A stretch of 64,000 nt of DNA from NCBI GenBank assembly GCA_016801885.1, contig CM028889.1, forward strand, positions 19,784,001 to 19,848,000, read 5' to 3'. This stretch comes from Toxotes chatareus (taxonomy: Eukaryota > Chordata > Actinopteri > Toxotidae). Positions 46,401 to 58,567 of the stretch are shown in pieces. The notes beneath the pieces were generated by a model. That model saw only the letters and a list, made by a program, of their open reading frames with translations, searched no databases and was not told the DNA's origin. A program made the translations under genes and the position numbers. How positions within the stretch are numbered: the first letter of the stretch is position 1; each line of letters begins with the position of its first letter.

Positions 46401-49400
46401 AACCTAATTTATAAAAGTATTGAAAGCAAGCAGGAACATTCTGGTTAGGAACATTTAACTCTGAAGCTGAACTTACCAAAAATCTTTAATCTACCATCTC
46501 ATTATGCAAGTACAGTACGTTATACGTAAACCTCTGATATCAACCATGGTAATTATTTTATGCAGCGGTCAGTGGTTGCTTGTCCTGCACTGAGACCCTG
46601 TGGGACTTTAAAGCGAATCTGGATGTCCAGGACAGTGTAAGTGGATGAATACAGTTACAGTAAATTAAATTTGGTTTGCCTTTTTTTTTATGCGTGTAAG
46701 ATGAAAAAACTGTGAAGGATTTACTTTTATTTAATCTAGTATATTAGACAAAACTTTCAAATATCAATGCGTGCTGTTACACCATGATGTATGTCTCTCT
46801 GTCAGGATGGGGCCACTCCTCTGATCTTAGCAGCCCAGATGAGCAGAGTGGAGCTTTGTGTATTCCTGTTGGGGCGAGGTGCCAATGCAAACATACAAGA
46901 CAACCAGGGAAGGTACTAGACTGTTAATGTTCAACTCTTGAGGCAGACTAGGAGACAATGCAGCTTCTTTAGCTAAGCTAGAACCTAAAAACCTCTTCAG
47001 GATTAGTCAAAGGTCTCCAGTAGCTGGGAGCACTTGTGAGAGATTTGGAGGGATGCAGGTCATGATGCAATTTTTTTCAGTTTGCATTGTTACATCAGAT
47101 CAATAATTGTCACTGTTCTATACAATATGTTATATATATTTTCTAGTAATTCATTCTGAAACACAAACACATACTTTATGTTCACAGCAAGCTATTGATC
47201 TGTCAGTTTGAAATCGACCAAATGAGTCTCTGCCCAATACTAAAACGATATAGGTCTCAGACTAATATACCTTGTGATTCTTCAGTACTTTGTGGTTTTG
47301 ATGATTTGTGATTGCATTATCAGTTTTCTCAGTGTAACTGATTTAGTCTTTTCCTGCTGTATTGTGATCACTTTTGTGAGTCACAGATCTGCGTTAATGC
47401 TGGCCTGTGAGAGTGACAGTGTTGAAACTGTAGAGGCTCTGCTGAGAGGTGGGGCCAACACACAACTGGTTGACGCCCTTGGACACAAAGCCACCGACTA
47501 CAGTGTAACCACAGGCAACCAACATATCCTACAGATGTTGCAGGATGGAGTACCCCCAGGTACAGTATGAATTATTATAAATCAGGCATAGTTAGTTAAA
47601 TGAAACAGCTCATCACAGCACAGCACATGGTAGGAACATCTTACAGACCATCAGACCTAGTGTATGGCTTCTGTTTGTGGCTGTGCTGCTCTGGATCGTG
47701 GCTGTTAAGCTGTAATAAGAGGAAGAAGATCAGGAGGACAGCTGGGTGTGATTGTAAAGTGGGAATTTGAAAAAAAAGGAGACGAAAGACTTGTTCCACT
47801 TTTATCTCCCAACAAAGACTTAGCTGTTATATGGAAAACAGATGTGTGACTGGTTGGGAAAGTAGATGAAGGGGAGAATTTGGTGCGCATATGACGCCTG
47901 ACCACATTAGTTTTTATACTATAATTGGAGATTCTGGTGGATTTCCTACAAGTTACACAAAAGCCACTACTATGAACTACATGTTAAACAATGAGAGTGT
48001 GTACGTATGTATGTGCACGTACTCTCATGTGCCTCTGGCAGTTTGCTGAACCTTACTGCTGTAGAGGTTAAAGCGTTCTGCTGTGTTTGTCTTTTCCCTC
48101 TGCATACGTAGCTTCTGAGGGCGCAGGCGAGGAGGTAATGTTGCATAGCTGTGCGTTGCATCACTCCTTCCATCAGTGAGATCATGGCCCTTTTTGGCCG
48201 ATCATATTGTGCATGTTTTCCGATATGAGCTCATTGTTTTTGTGTGCTGCTTTCTTTTTGTTGGCTTTCATTCCCCTTTATTGCTGACCCTTTGCCTTAT
48301 CTTGGTTTCCTCCATTATCTCATTTTAAGTTGAGCTTGACCTCTGCTTGTCTGTGATCACCCTCCCAACTCCCACACAGCCCCCCCAAGTCCCCTCAGGC
48401 GCCTCATCAGTACAAGGGGGGACTACCCCCCGCAAACGGAAAGCTCCTCCACCACCCCGTTCTCCTCTCCAGGTACTGTAAGAACCACATCAGTGGAAAA
48501 ACCCATTTAGAGGCCAGACTTACTCTATTGTCAGCGCATATAACCTAAATCACTGGCAGCAATGTCTGCTACTACTTAAATGTCTGCCCCCATCACATGT
48601 TCCATATGGACAAAGTTAAACCTGTGAGTTTTCTTCATCAGATCGTGTAATTTTAGAATAGATAAAACCAGGGGAAAAAAATCTAAGATTTATTTTGTGA
48701 GTCCCAGTTTTGGACCAGTTGATCTCTGTTTTACTGGGTAAGGGCAAACAAGACTCAAGCATGTCCATTTTAATGCTAATTCTACAAGTACAAGTAATTG
48801 GTAATATTTCTGTAATACAGCAAGATATTAATTGAACAGTATCATATGTGTGATGACTAATAAAGATGAATTTTTATTGTCTTTTTATCACAAAGATGCA
48901 GGATTTGCCACCTTCTCCGCAGCCCCAGAGTCCTGCTCCCCCTGCCGAGTCCCCTGAGCCCCCGCCCCAGTCTACCTCTCCTTCTCCCCAGCCTCCAGAA
49001 ACACAACAATCTGCCCAGGTTGGCACTCTAAATCTTGATTATTGTTTAGTCATAGTCGATGTTCACCCTTCGTATTATATGAAATACAAAGGTTTTCATA
49101 TTTTTTTGGGGGGTTGTCCACATAAGGCAGAGGATGAGGAGGTATTTGAGGAGATCCGACGGCTCCGTCTGGAGAGAGGCCGTCTGCTCCAGAAGATCAA
49201 AGCCTTGGAGCAGCAGCACCAGAGCGCCATCTCTGCCCTGGAGGAGGTACTGCATTGCATGCAGCCCAAACTGACCTTGAAAAATGTTTCATGATTTCAT
49301 GTAAACTTACATGCATTCATTAAAGCTCTGTGCATTTTCATATGCTTCAGAGCTGTCAACATATTTGTGAAGACTGAAGGTTGCTTGTTATAACCTCTAT

Positions 49401-52400
49401 TTTTACATGTGTCTGTGTGCGCCCTGTAGTTGTCCCAACTAAAGCAGCGTCTAGAGGAGGCAGAGGCAGAGAGGGACAAGCTGCTGGAGGAGCTGAAGGG
49501 AGGACATGGCATAGGGGCCAGTGACTCTGAGGACATGGATGAAATGTTGGACTTCCCAGGTATGCTACATATACTTCCCCAGCCCTGGCCCAGAGCATGC
49601 ATGTACTTCCATGCATGTGTCCCAGCTATACCCCATGGGCAATTCCTGTGTCTCTCATGTCAGGAAGTACACTGATTAATTTTTACTGTGGTTTCTCTTG
49701 AACTTTCCCTCTAGAGAAGCTGCTCTCCAAGCGCTCCAGAGCCTCCCTTGCTCAGGATGAGACCACTTCTCAAGTGGACAGTGACTCAGCCAGCCCATCT
49801 CCTGCCCCTACAGACCCAGGAACTGTTTCTGAGCTGCGTAAACAAATAGAGGAACTTACCTCACAGAACTCTGAACTTGTTCTCAAAGTACAGGTAAGGT
49901 CAGGGTCAGCACAAATGCACAAATACAGATCTAAATGTATAAACACACTTACACCTACTGACACATAACTCACAGAAAAGGATGCTCGTTCATATCGACA
50001 TATCCCACAATAAATACACTAAACAAAAACATAATCTTCCTTCTCTCACACACACACACAGTTGCACAGGCACTCACAGACCTCTTTAAAGAGCATAAAT
50101 GAATAGTGAAGTGATTATTAAATGGTTCCCTGGAAGAAGATGAAGATGTTATTTCAAGGGTAGCTGAGTGTCCCTGACTGGAGCATTAGTCATGACCACT
50201 TATACGTTATGACGCTGCTCTCTGGTTCACTAATGCACCAAGGCAGATGTGTTCATACAAGTATAAATAGAACAACACAACATCAGATGCAGACATGAGG
50301 CCATTTTGTAGTCATTCTTCACTGACGAGGTCATGCTGTTTGTTTGAAGTATTCTAGTATGGTTGTTCATTCGCCACTGTGTGAAAAGCAGCGATCAAGG
50401 CCATGAACTTCAGTTCTGCCCTGCCGTGTGAAAAAGAAACGGTCAGGAAAGTCGGGAAATGTAAGGTCTGAAATGAGAGCAAAGAGAGATTTCATCTTGG
50501 GAAGAACGTCAGAAGCAGACTAGTACCAAACCTCCTGCGGTGACTTACTGTAGACCATAGAGAGCAGAGCAGGATCCCAAAACTCATAATGACCTAAGCT
50601 AATTAAAGGGAGCTCCATCAATTTTACACATAAAGGTCAGTTTACTCATCACTGGAAGCATTATTTAGCCTTGGAAAACAGTTGTACTATGTCTTCTGTG
50701 GCTCTGGAGGAGCTTTGTCGGGTCTGAGAAAAAAGCATAAGATGATGTCACCAGGGTTATATCTGCACGAGCTTAGATTTATAAATAAATTATACATTTA
50801 AAATAGAAGCAAACTGAGGGCGTGGCAATAAAAAGAAAGAGAATTTACCAGGCAGAAAGGATCTAATGAAACAATACTATTGAGTTTCATCATGTAGCTA
50901 TCAGCGTTGACTGATGAACCATACAAGTCATCCACTTAAAAGCTACTAAAATTTCCTTCCTTTGTTGTGTACAGATGTTGGAGATGTTTGAGAAGGACGA
51001 CACAGACATGCAGACGTCCAGCCCAGACTCTGTCCCCTTAGCTCAGTATGAGACCTTGAGGAAGGAGTTTGAAGCCCTTCAGGAGCGCTTCTCTCAAACC
51101 CATGCTTCAGAGGAGGCTTCCTGCATGGCAGAGGAGTGGTAAGACTGAATCATTTATTTACTCATTCAAACTGAGTTACTACTAGCAAGCAGCTGAAATA
51201 GCCAACATGGTTCTCATTCACTTGAACTCCCCTGTATTGAGTGAGACCTTTATTGTGCACACCTTTGCTAATATCAGCTCCAAAGCCTCAGCAGTATCTA
51301 GTTGCAGCCTCTATCAAGGCCATTTTTAAAACTGCTGAGCATTTACATTTTTCCTGCAGCATGCTGGAGGCTGAGCGGGCTTAACTGTAAAATGTATACT
51401 CATGGCATCATGGATTTGGGGTTGGTTTCTTGACCCCTGTTGTCAAGAAACCAACGAATGACTGATTTGATCAGTTACTTTTTACAATGTTTGACTTACT
51501 GATAGCCCTTGTCTTGTTTTGCAGTGGTGTTGACAAGTCAAAGGAAGGTGGTGCGGATGCAGAGAGTACAGAGGCTTTGAAGGCGAAGCTGCGTGGGTTG
51601 GAAGAGCAGCTTGCCTCATCCCAGTCCGAGCTGGTGGAGCTGAAGGAACAGATGCGCCTGGGGGTGCTTTCTGTCGAGTGTGGTGAGGGGGATACTGCCG
51701 TGGCAGGTGCCGGGACTGAAGGCGGGTCTGGGGCTGCAGAGGAGGGTCCGAGTCAGGAGGCACAGCAGCTGAGAGCAAGGGTGAGGGAGCTGGAGGAGGG
51801 GCTTGCTAAGAGACAGGGCGAGGAACGAGGTCAGAGCAGCCAGGACAGTGACACAATCAAACAGCTGACAGAGAAAGTAGAAGAACTCCAGGCTGCTCTG
51901 ATTCAGAAGGAATCTATGAAAGAAGAGGAGGAGAAAGAAGGCGAAGAGAGGGAAATAGTGAAGTGCCTTCGTGACAAAGTGGCTGAGTTGGAGGCAGCCC
52001 TGGCAGAGAGCAGGATATCAGTGAAAGAAGGAGGAGCAGTGAGAGATGGAGATCAGGTCCGTCGTCTCCAGGAGCGTTTGGGAGAACTAGAGGGGGAGCT
52101 GAGGAAGTGTGTGCCCCGCTCAGAGTTGGAGGAGGTGCAGGTTACTCTGGGGCTTCAGTGTGAGCAGCTGGCCAGGGAGAGGGCAGATGTGGCCAGAAGG
52201 CTCAATGATGCCCTCCTGGAGCTGGAGAGACTCAGGCCTCCTCCACGTGGCGATGATGAGGAGGAAGAAGAAGAGGAGGAGCACTCAGAGAGCTCAGAGC
52301 CCTCAGTCATGTCAGGTGTGGAGTGCCGTATTTGTAAATAGAAAATATCATATTTATTTAGTTGTTAGTCCTGGACTTTTCTGTCCATTTTGTGAATGAT

Positions 52401-55400
52401 CTTGCCTCTCTCCAACCAGAGCACTCCAGACGCACCTTGGCAGCAGTGAGAGAAGAACTGGAAGTTGCCAGACAAGAAGCAGCCCAGGCTCTGGATTGTC
52501 TGTGCGCAGAGCGGGAGGGCCGGGCACAGGACGCCCTGCAGCTAAAAGATGTGGTGCCGCTCTCAAAACACAAGGGGGCGCTGTCGGCAGTATCAGAACA
52601 GCTAGCTCAGACACTGCAGGAGCTCCAGGAGGAGAGGACCCTTCGTAGCCAGGCTGAGGAGCAGGCTGCTGCACTAGAGACTAAACTGCATTCCTTGCAG
52701 GATGCCATACCGAAAGAGGAGCATGAGAAGATCAAGGTCAGTTTAGTTATTAGTCAGTTTAGTTACTGTCATTTGTTATTTACCTGTTTTGAAATGCCTC
52801 AGTAAAAGTATACACAATACAAAGATTTTAAATATAAAAAAAACAATTTTAGATATAAAGATATTTGCTCTGGATTGCTTTAGAATAACAAGGGTGTAAG
52901 TGAGATACACACCCTGTGTGGTACATCACAGTAGGTATAGTAATATGACGTGCAAACATCAAATAAATGCATTTCCATTTCACTTAGGAGTACATTTTGC
53001 TAACAAGTTTGTTCCAAAGACAGAAAGTTATGATTTGTCGGTTAATATGTGCTTCTTTCCTCATAGGCAGAGCTCCAGCACTCCCTGCAGGCCAGTGAGA
53101 GCAGTGCAGCAGCAGCACAGGACGCTCTGACTGAGAAGGAGATGGAGCTGAGAGAGCTGAAGTCCCAGAAGGCTGCAGAACAAGGTCTGATCTCTAAGGA
53201 GGACCACGAGGCCCTGCGGCTCTCTTTGCAGGCTGAGATCAACGCCATCACGGCTCGTTTCAATGATCTGACCCGCAAACATGAAAAGACCTGCACCGAG
53301 GTGTGTGCATGTGTCTGTGTATGTGTGCATGTCTGTTATTGTATCTTGCATCTCTGATCCTTTCTAATGCTATCTAAAGCCACATTAGATGTTATTGTGT
53401 CTGTCACAAAGTGAGCCATGTTCCATGAAGGCCTTTTTCCTGCCTCTACATTATTCATATGTGTATTACTTTCTCTATTCAGTACTTTCCTCTGTCATTG
53501 ATCCTCAGTGTATGTGCATACCGATGCACTGAAGTAGCTTTACATGTGCACTATAGGCTTCTGATGTCTCAACAAATGTCATTTTTCTTCCATCATCACT
53601 TTGGAAACTGAGTAGCTGCCTTTCCAGCTCAGGTTGGCAAACACAGGGGTCTGTAAGGGGCAACATTTTCACACAGAGGACGATTCCTCCTAATGGGGTT
53701 TTATGCATTTCATAAATTGAGTCCTGCTAAAAGTAGAGGACATTTTATTACAAAAGCATGGTTAGTGTGGCACATAACCAGTTTAGTGCTGGCATTCAAA
53801 TACGTTGCCAAAAGCAAATGTGTGTAGATTTACTGTAGCTTGGCTTACTGCAGTGCAACACCAGCGTGGGTGTATGAAGATCAAACAGAGTGTTACCAAG
53901 GGAAATTTCTGTGAGCTAACTTAGATAAAAATTTTCACTGAGGAAATGAAAATAAACAATTTAAGATTCATACATCAAGAGCTTGAGATCTTTTCTGCAA
54001 GCATGTGCTGATATTAAGTACCTTAGCAACTGTACTACCCTTTTAAGTATCTCAGTTAAATAAACTGTACGCCTCTTTTGGTGCTCCTGGGTCAGCCTCC
54101 AATTCTACAGCATATAAGCAGAAAGCATCTGAACCAGGAATATGACCAAACATAGACAGCAGTTTTAAAGTGACCGGATGCCACTGGTGGTTTTTACTGG
54201 TCTAGGTGTTCCAGGTGCAGAGGGAGGCTCTCTTTAACAAGAGTGAGCGACAGGTCGCAGAGTCCCAGCTGGCCACAGTGCAGCAGCAGCTTGCTGAACT
54301 ACAGGCGCAATCCAGTCACATCCAGGAGCTCCATAAAGACATCCAGGAATCCCAGGGCTTGGTCAAGGAGAAGGATCGCAAGGTGAGAGCTTACAGAACC
54401 AGTTCAAACAGCTGCTGCTGAAGCAGCCATGACTTGGCCAAACGGATGTGTTCGTCTTTGTGCAGATAACAGAGCTGTCCAAGGAGGTGTTCCGGCTAAA
54501 GGAGGCTTTGGGAGCTCTTTCACCTCCTCTCGGCATCACATCCTCATCCACCCATCATGGTAACCCTGGGCAGCAAATGGCACTGCAGAACAGGATCTCG
54601 ATACTTACCCAGCAGCTCCAGGTGAGGAGAGATTTGACAAAAGGGATGTGCAGAGTGAGAAAAAAATACAATGTCATGATTTCCAAAGGACTTTTTTTCT
54701 ATATCACCATGATCTGTAAAAATGGAAAAACATTTTCTGTGACCTTTTTGTGCAGGACTGGGAGCGAAAGCATAAACAGGTGGTGGCTGTATATCGTTCC
54801 CATTTACTGGCAGCTGTACAGGTCAGTTGAACACACACATACACACCACAGCACAAAATAAACTTAATTAATCTTAAGTATTATTTTACTCAGGATTTCA
54901 GTGCACGTATTTGTGAATATCTGTGCACTTGACACCACTGTTTTGGCTGTTTCCTGAGTTTTGAGGTGTGGGGGGTTTGTGTCAGATTAGATCAATTAAG
55001 TTCTATATGTGGGACTGGCTGGACAGCCACTTACAGTCTGGACTGTGAATGGCACCGACTGCTAAATTTGCTCCCCTTTGTGGCGAAGACAATAAAGAGT
55101 GGGCAGACTCGGTCCACCATCTCTGCTAACCAGACAAAGTGGATGAAATTTCAGAAGAGGTGTGGGGGAAAGGGGGGCTCAGTACACTCTCTTGTTCTAT
55201 CAGTTTCATCAAACAGTATTTCACCACCAAGGTGTATACATTAGCTATTTCCTTTTGTAATGTTGGTTGTAATGAGGGATTGTTCAGATCTCACTGACTT
55301 TTAAAAGAACTGTTGCTTCTTCGTGCTTTTAGCTGATAGAAGTTTTCACTGCAGTTTCTTCCAGACCAGTACACTTTGTGTGCTTGAAATTGTCACTGTG

Positions 55401-55651
55401 GGTCATTATCTATCCTACATATTCAGGAGGGGGGCAAAGAGTAGCTTCATATTCAGAGTGAAATAAAAACCGGTTGCTGCTGGTGGGTCTGTTCTGTAGA
55501 GCCCATAATGGGGGCTCTGCCTGTGCTTATGCAATAAGGATTAAAATACAGTACCTTCGTTCTTACATAATTTCCTGTTGCCCAACAGGGCAGAATGGAT
55601 GAAGAGGTGCAGGGTCTCCTACTCCAAATCCTGAGAATGACACAGCAGTGA
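43475..55651 (+). CDS. ankrd24: ANKRD24: ankyrin-repeat and coiled-coil protein
   Basis: Cytoskeletal scaffold related to RAI14 and UACA; in mouse, ANKRD24 works with TRIOBP at the base of hair-cell stereocilia. Coding exons: 43475-43510, 45358-45488, 45891-45979, 46089-46153, 46255-46312, 46566-46636, 46806-46912, 47387-47559, 48112-48134, 48380-48472, 48896-49018, 49127-49246, 49430-49559, 49715-49893, 50975-51138, 51525-52315, 52420-52736, 53067-53300, 54206-54382, 54466-54621, 54756-54821, 55589-55651. All phases agree and the sum is 3,366 nt, 1,121 aa (human about 1,146). It starts MKSLKAKFKKNE (A at -3), then SQDWSKSDERLLQAVE, about six ankyrin repeats (residues 20-245; e.g. SALHLAAKNGQ, TPLHHA, TPLILAAQ), a KRKAPPPPRSP motif shared with RAI14, a Pro-rich stretch (283-323), then coiled coil to the end with an acidic run near 770. 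It ends GRMDEEVQGLLLQILRMTQQ, like human. The exon 12 acceptor (CATAAG) is weak. Confidence 0.94.
43824..43851. repeat. (CA)n microsatellite in ankrd24 intron 1
   Basis: About 13 CA units between coding exons 1 and 2. Confidence 0.93.
44609..44632. repeat. (GA)n/(GT)n compound microsatellite in ankrd24 intron 1
   Basis: GAGAGAGAGA passes directly into GTGTGTGTGTGTGTGTGT. Confidence 0.9.
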
Positions 55652-56011
55652 CACTGAACCTTAAAACATCGAGGATTCTCTCTATACCTCCAGTCCCTCT
55701 ACTGGTCAGAATAAAGCGGCTCCTGGACAGCAACCTGTGGGACCAGTATCATAAAGATCCCATCTAGAAAGCCAAAAACAACAGATCTGTGATCAGATAT
55801 AGCTGCATGCATACAATACAGTAACCTAAACAACAGCCTTAAGGATTGATTGATAACCAAGCAGTGAAAAACCAGAACTGTGGAGTGCCTTCATTACATG
55901 TCAGGGTTTTGTGGTGGCAGACAGTGAATGTGGATGCAGAGTGGTTATTTAGAAGATAGAATTAGGTGCAGATTGTGTGACAAGCCGACTGATTTTATAT
56001 AACATTGTTAT

Positions 56012-56017
56012 AATAAA
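56012..56017 (+). terminator. Candidate poly(A) signal of ankrd24
   Basis: AATAAA about 360 bases past the ankrd24 stop, followed by an A-rich stretch. Another AATAAA lies near 55711, only 60 bases past the stop. Either gives a short 3' UTR. Confidence 0.5.
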
Positions 56018-56308
56018 AAAGAAAAACAAATTGCCAGACTGTTGATCACATTCTTTGTAACTCCCTTCATGCACAAATGCTGTTGATTGAACACAGAGTA
56101 GCAGTAACCGCAGCTTCTACACCTTCTAACTATATTTGGGTGATGAAAATCTGAAGGACTTAATTTGGCCGTAGCACGTGTGTATGAAAAGTTGGACGGG
56201 TGGGTTCACTGTGCGGCAGCTACATTTAGCTAGCAGATATGAAGACTCACAAATGACAAAATACCAGCCGTATTCTTTAGTTAATCTTTAATTAACTCTT
56301 TAACTAAT

Positions 56309-58567
56309 TTTATTGACAAAAAAAGCCAATAAAGTTAATCAAAGAAGGAAAGATCCAAGAAATTCCTGAGAACGCAAAAGGGGAGATCTGAAAAAAATTA
56401 CATCAATCATTTGGACCTCACCTCAAAGCCTTGTGGTTCACCTCATCACCCTGTGCATTCATGAGGCTGCAGCTATGAACAGCAGAGGGGCTGATTATAG
56501 ATATGTTGCTAATGACAGAGAGAAATGTAAAAAAGGATATGGCCTACCTCTAATAAGATTTAAAAGTATTAGCTTGGCAAAAATAGGGTAAGAAAATTGC
56601 TGTCAGTGTAGCCAAAGAACAGAAATAAGGCAAGCAAGTCATTTAGATGTACAGACATAGATGTGGGATAAGGACAGTCAGTTAAGTGATCTATTTCCCT
56701 GAGCCCGGGACAAATAAAGGATCTAATTTCAAGTCCAAATCCCCTGTCTTTAATATTAATTACTGTACTGGCTTGCTTCAAAGAAAACAAAAAGATTAAT
56801 CTAGGGGAATGTTCTAAGGGATACACATAAAGACAATGACAATCATGACCACGATAAGACAGTATTAAACATTATTCACCTCAAAACAAGAGCAGCTTAG
56901 ATTACTGTTCACAAGTATAAGAGCTTAATCATCCTGAAGTTTGTTCAGTCATTCATTGGCATGGCAAGAAAACCAGTCTTTTGCATTAGGAGCATAAATG
57001 CACATTATATACACTCTGACACAAATGCCTGTCTCTGTAGTTATTAAGGCACTGAAGTTGGAGGGGCTGGGGAAATACAGGCATGGATATACTGAGCTTG
57101 TGAGCGCAGTGGGTGTTTTTAACCCAGGATGTAGTATTAATTTGACCTCAGAATACAGTCAAACCAATAGTTTTCACAGGACTATACAACACATACAATA
57201 TGTCTTTGACAAATTATGAACAGCCCTTACGAACACAACACAAATGACATATGTTGATATCCATGTTAAAAGTCTTTTAACTTTCTGCTTTCAAGAGAAT
57301 GTATTTTCCGTCCACTTGGCTGTTCACATGTAGATATACTGGAATCTGGTGCTTAGATTATTATGGAGAAACAAAAAGAAAGAAGAATGCATGGCTATTT
57401 TATAAACTTGGCACTGAATCATGTTCAGTGTGTTTCCTTTGTGCCATCTCAAAGTCAGGTACTGCAGTCCTGTGAACATGTGGCAACAAACTTAACAGCC
57501 CAATTAAACAGACATTTCTTCAGTTGTCTCTTACAGTATTCTCATTTCCCGCATTTATACCGAAATGAACTACTGAATATGGAGCCTGACATCTTTGTTT
57601 TTTTAATATCCGCACTAAATAATCAGTGACAGTTTTGTTCTGGTGAGTGGATCTTTTGTTTTCTTTCGTGAATGACTGGTTGGGCGAGTCATGGTAGACT
57701 GGAAGCACATCACTATTACAGGCATTATAGGAGATTTCTTCCCTGCGCATCATATCCTCGTGTGATTTCCTGAAGCCGGATCCTCTCCGAACAGTCGCAC
57801 TGGTTAACAAATATCCAGCTCAGGGTCAAGTCAAAGTTTGCATTCTGATCGGTTTTCTTAATAGCTGCATGCTGAGGAGTTTACGAGAGCTAAGGGACAG
57901 TTTGGCCAATCCTGGTAGCCCAACAGGCAGAGAAAGTACAAGGAGATGTCAGATGCCTTAATCTGCTGGATAGCGTTGTTCATGGAAACCACGTGTCAGT
58001 GATATTCTTTGTTCCAGATAAACATCCATCAGTGATACATTATTTCCAGTTATGGATTTTTTTTTTTTTTTTTTGTTGCATGGGCATGTAAAAATTCAGC
58101 TCTGGAATAAGATAGAGAAAGATGACATAATTTTAGGATAAGGCTAAATTATTACTGTATTAGGTCAATACAGTAATAATTTAGTGATGGAGGTATAATA
58201 TTCACATCTGACATTAGATAAGTTGTTCATTATTGCATGCAAGAATGTCATGATCACATTCAGTAAATAAAAAAAGGAAAAACACCTCATTTTAATTGAT
58301 TATCCTCACAAGGTTAACAGCGACCTGTTTCCTTGAAAACATGCAGTTTTCATTTAATGTACATTGAGTCCGTCTTAACATATAGAATGCTGCCAATAAT
58401 CTTTGATTATAGCAGTTGTAAATATATATATAATATTGTGAAATTTATGTTTTACCCTATCCTGCATCCCTGATTTTATACATTTCCAATAATAATCCTC
58501 ATAAATCATTTTCATCATCCCTTCTGTATGTCCTGCATGCTTACCTTCCCATGCAGTGGCAGGTGGC
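56309..58567 (-). other. Presumed 3' UTR of shc2, with candidate poly(A) signal at 56314-56309
   Basis: No coding sequence is recognised in these 2.3 kb between the shc2 stop and the first minus-strand AATAAA I could find (56314-56309). If the UTR reaches that far, it includes a perfect 18-bp hairpin (58144-58184) and a T16 tract near 58058. The UTR extent is inferred from one hexamer. Confidence 0.4.
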
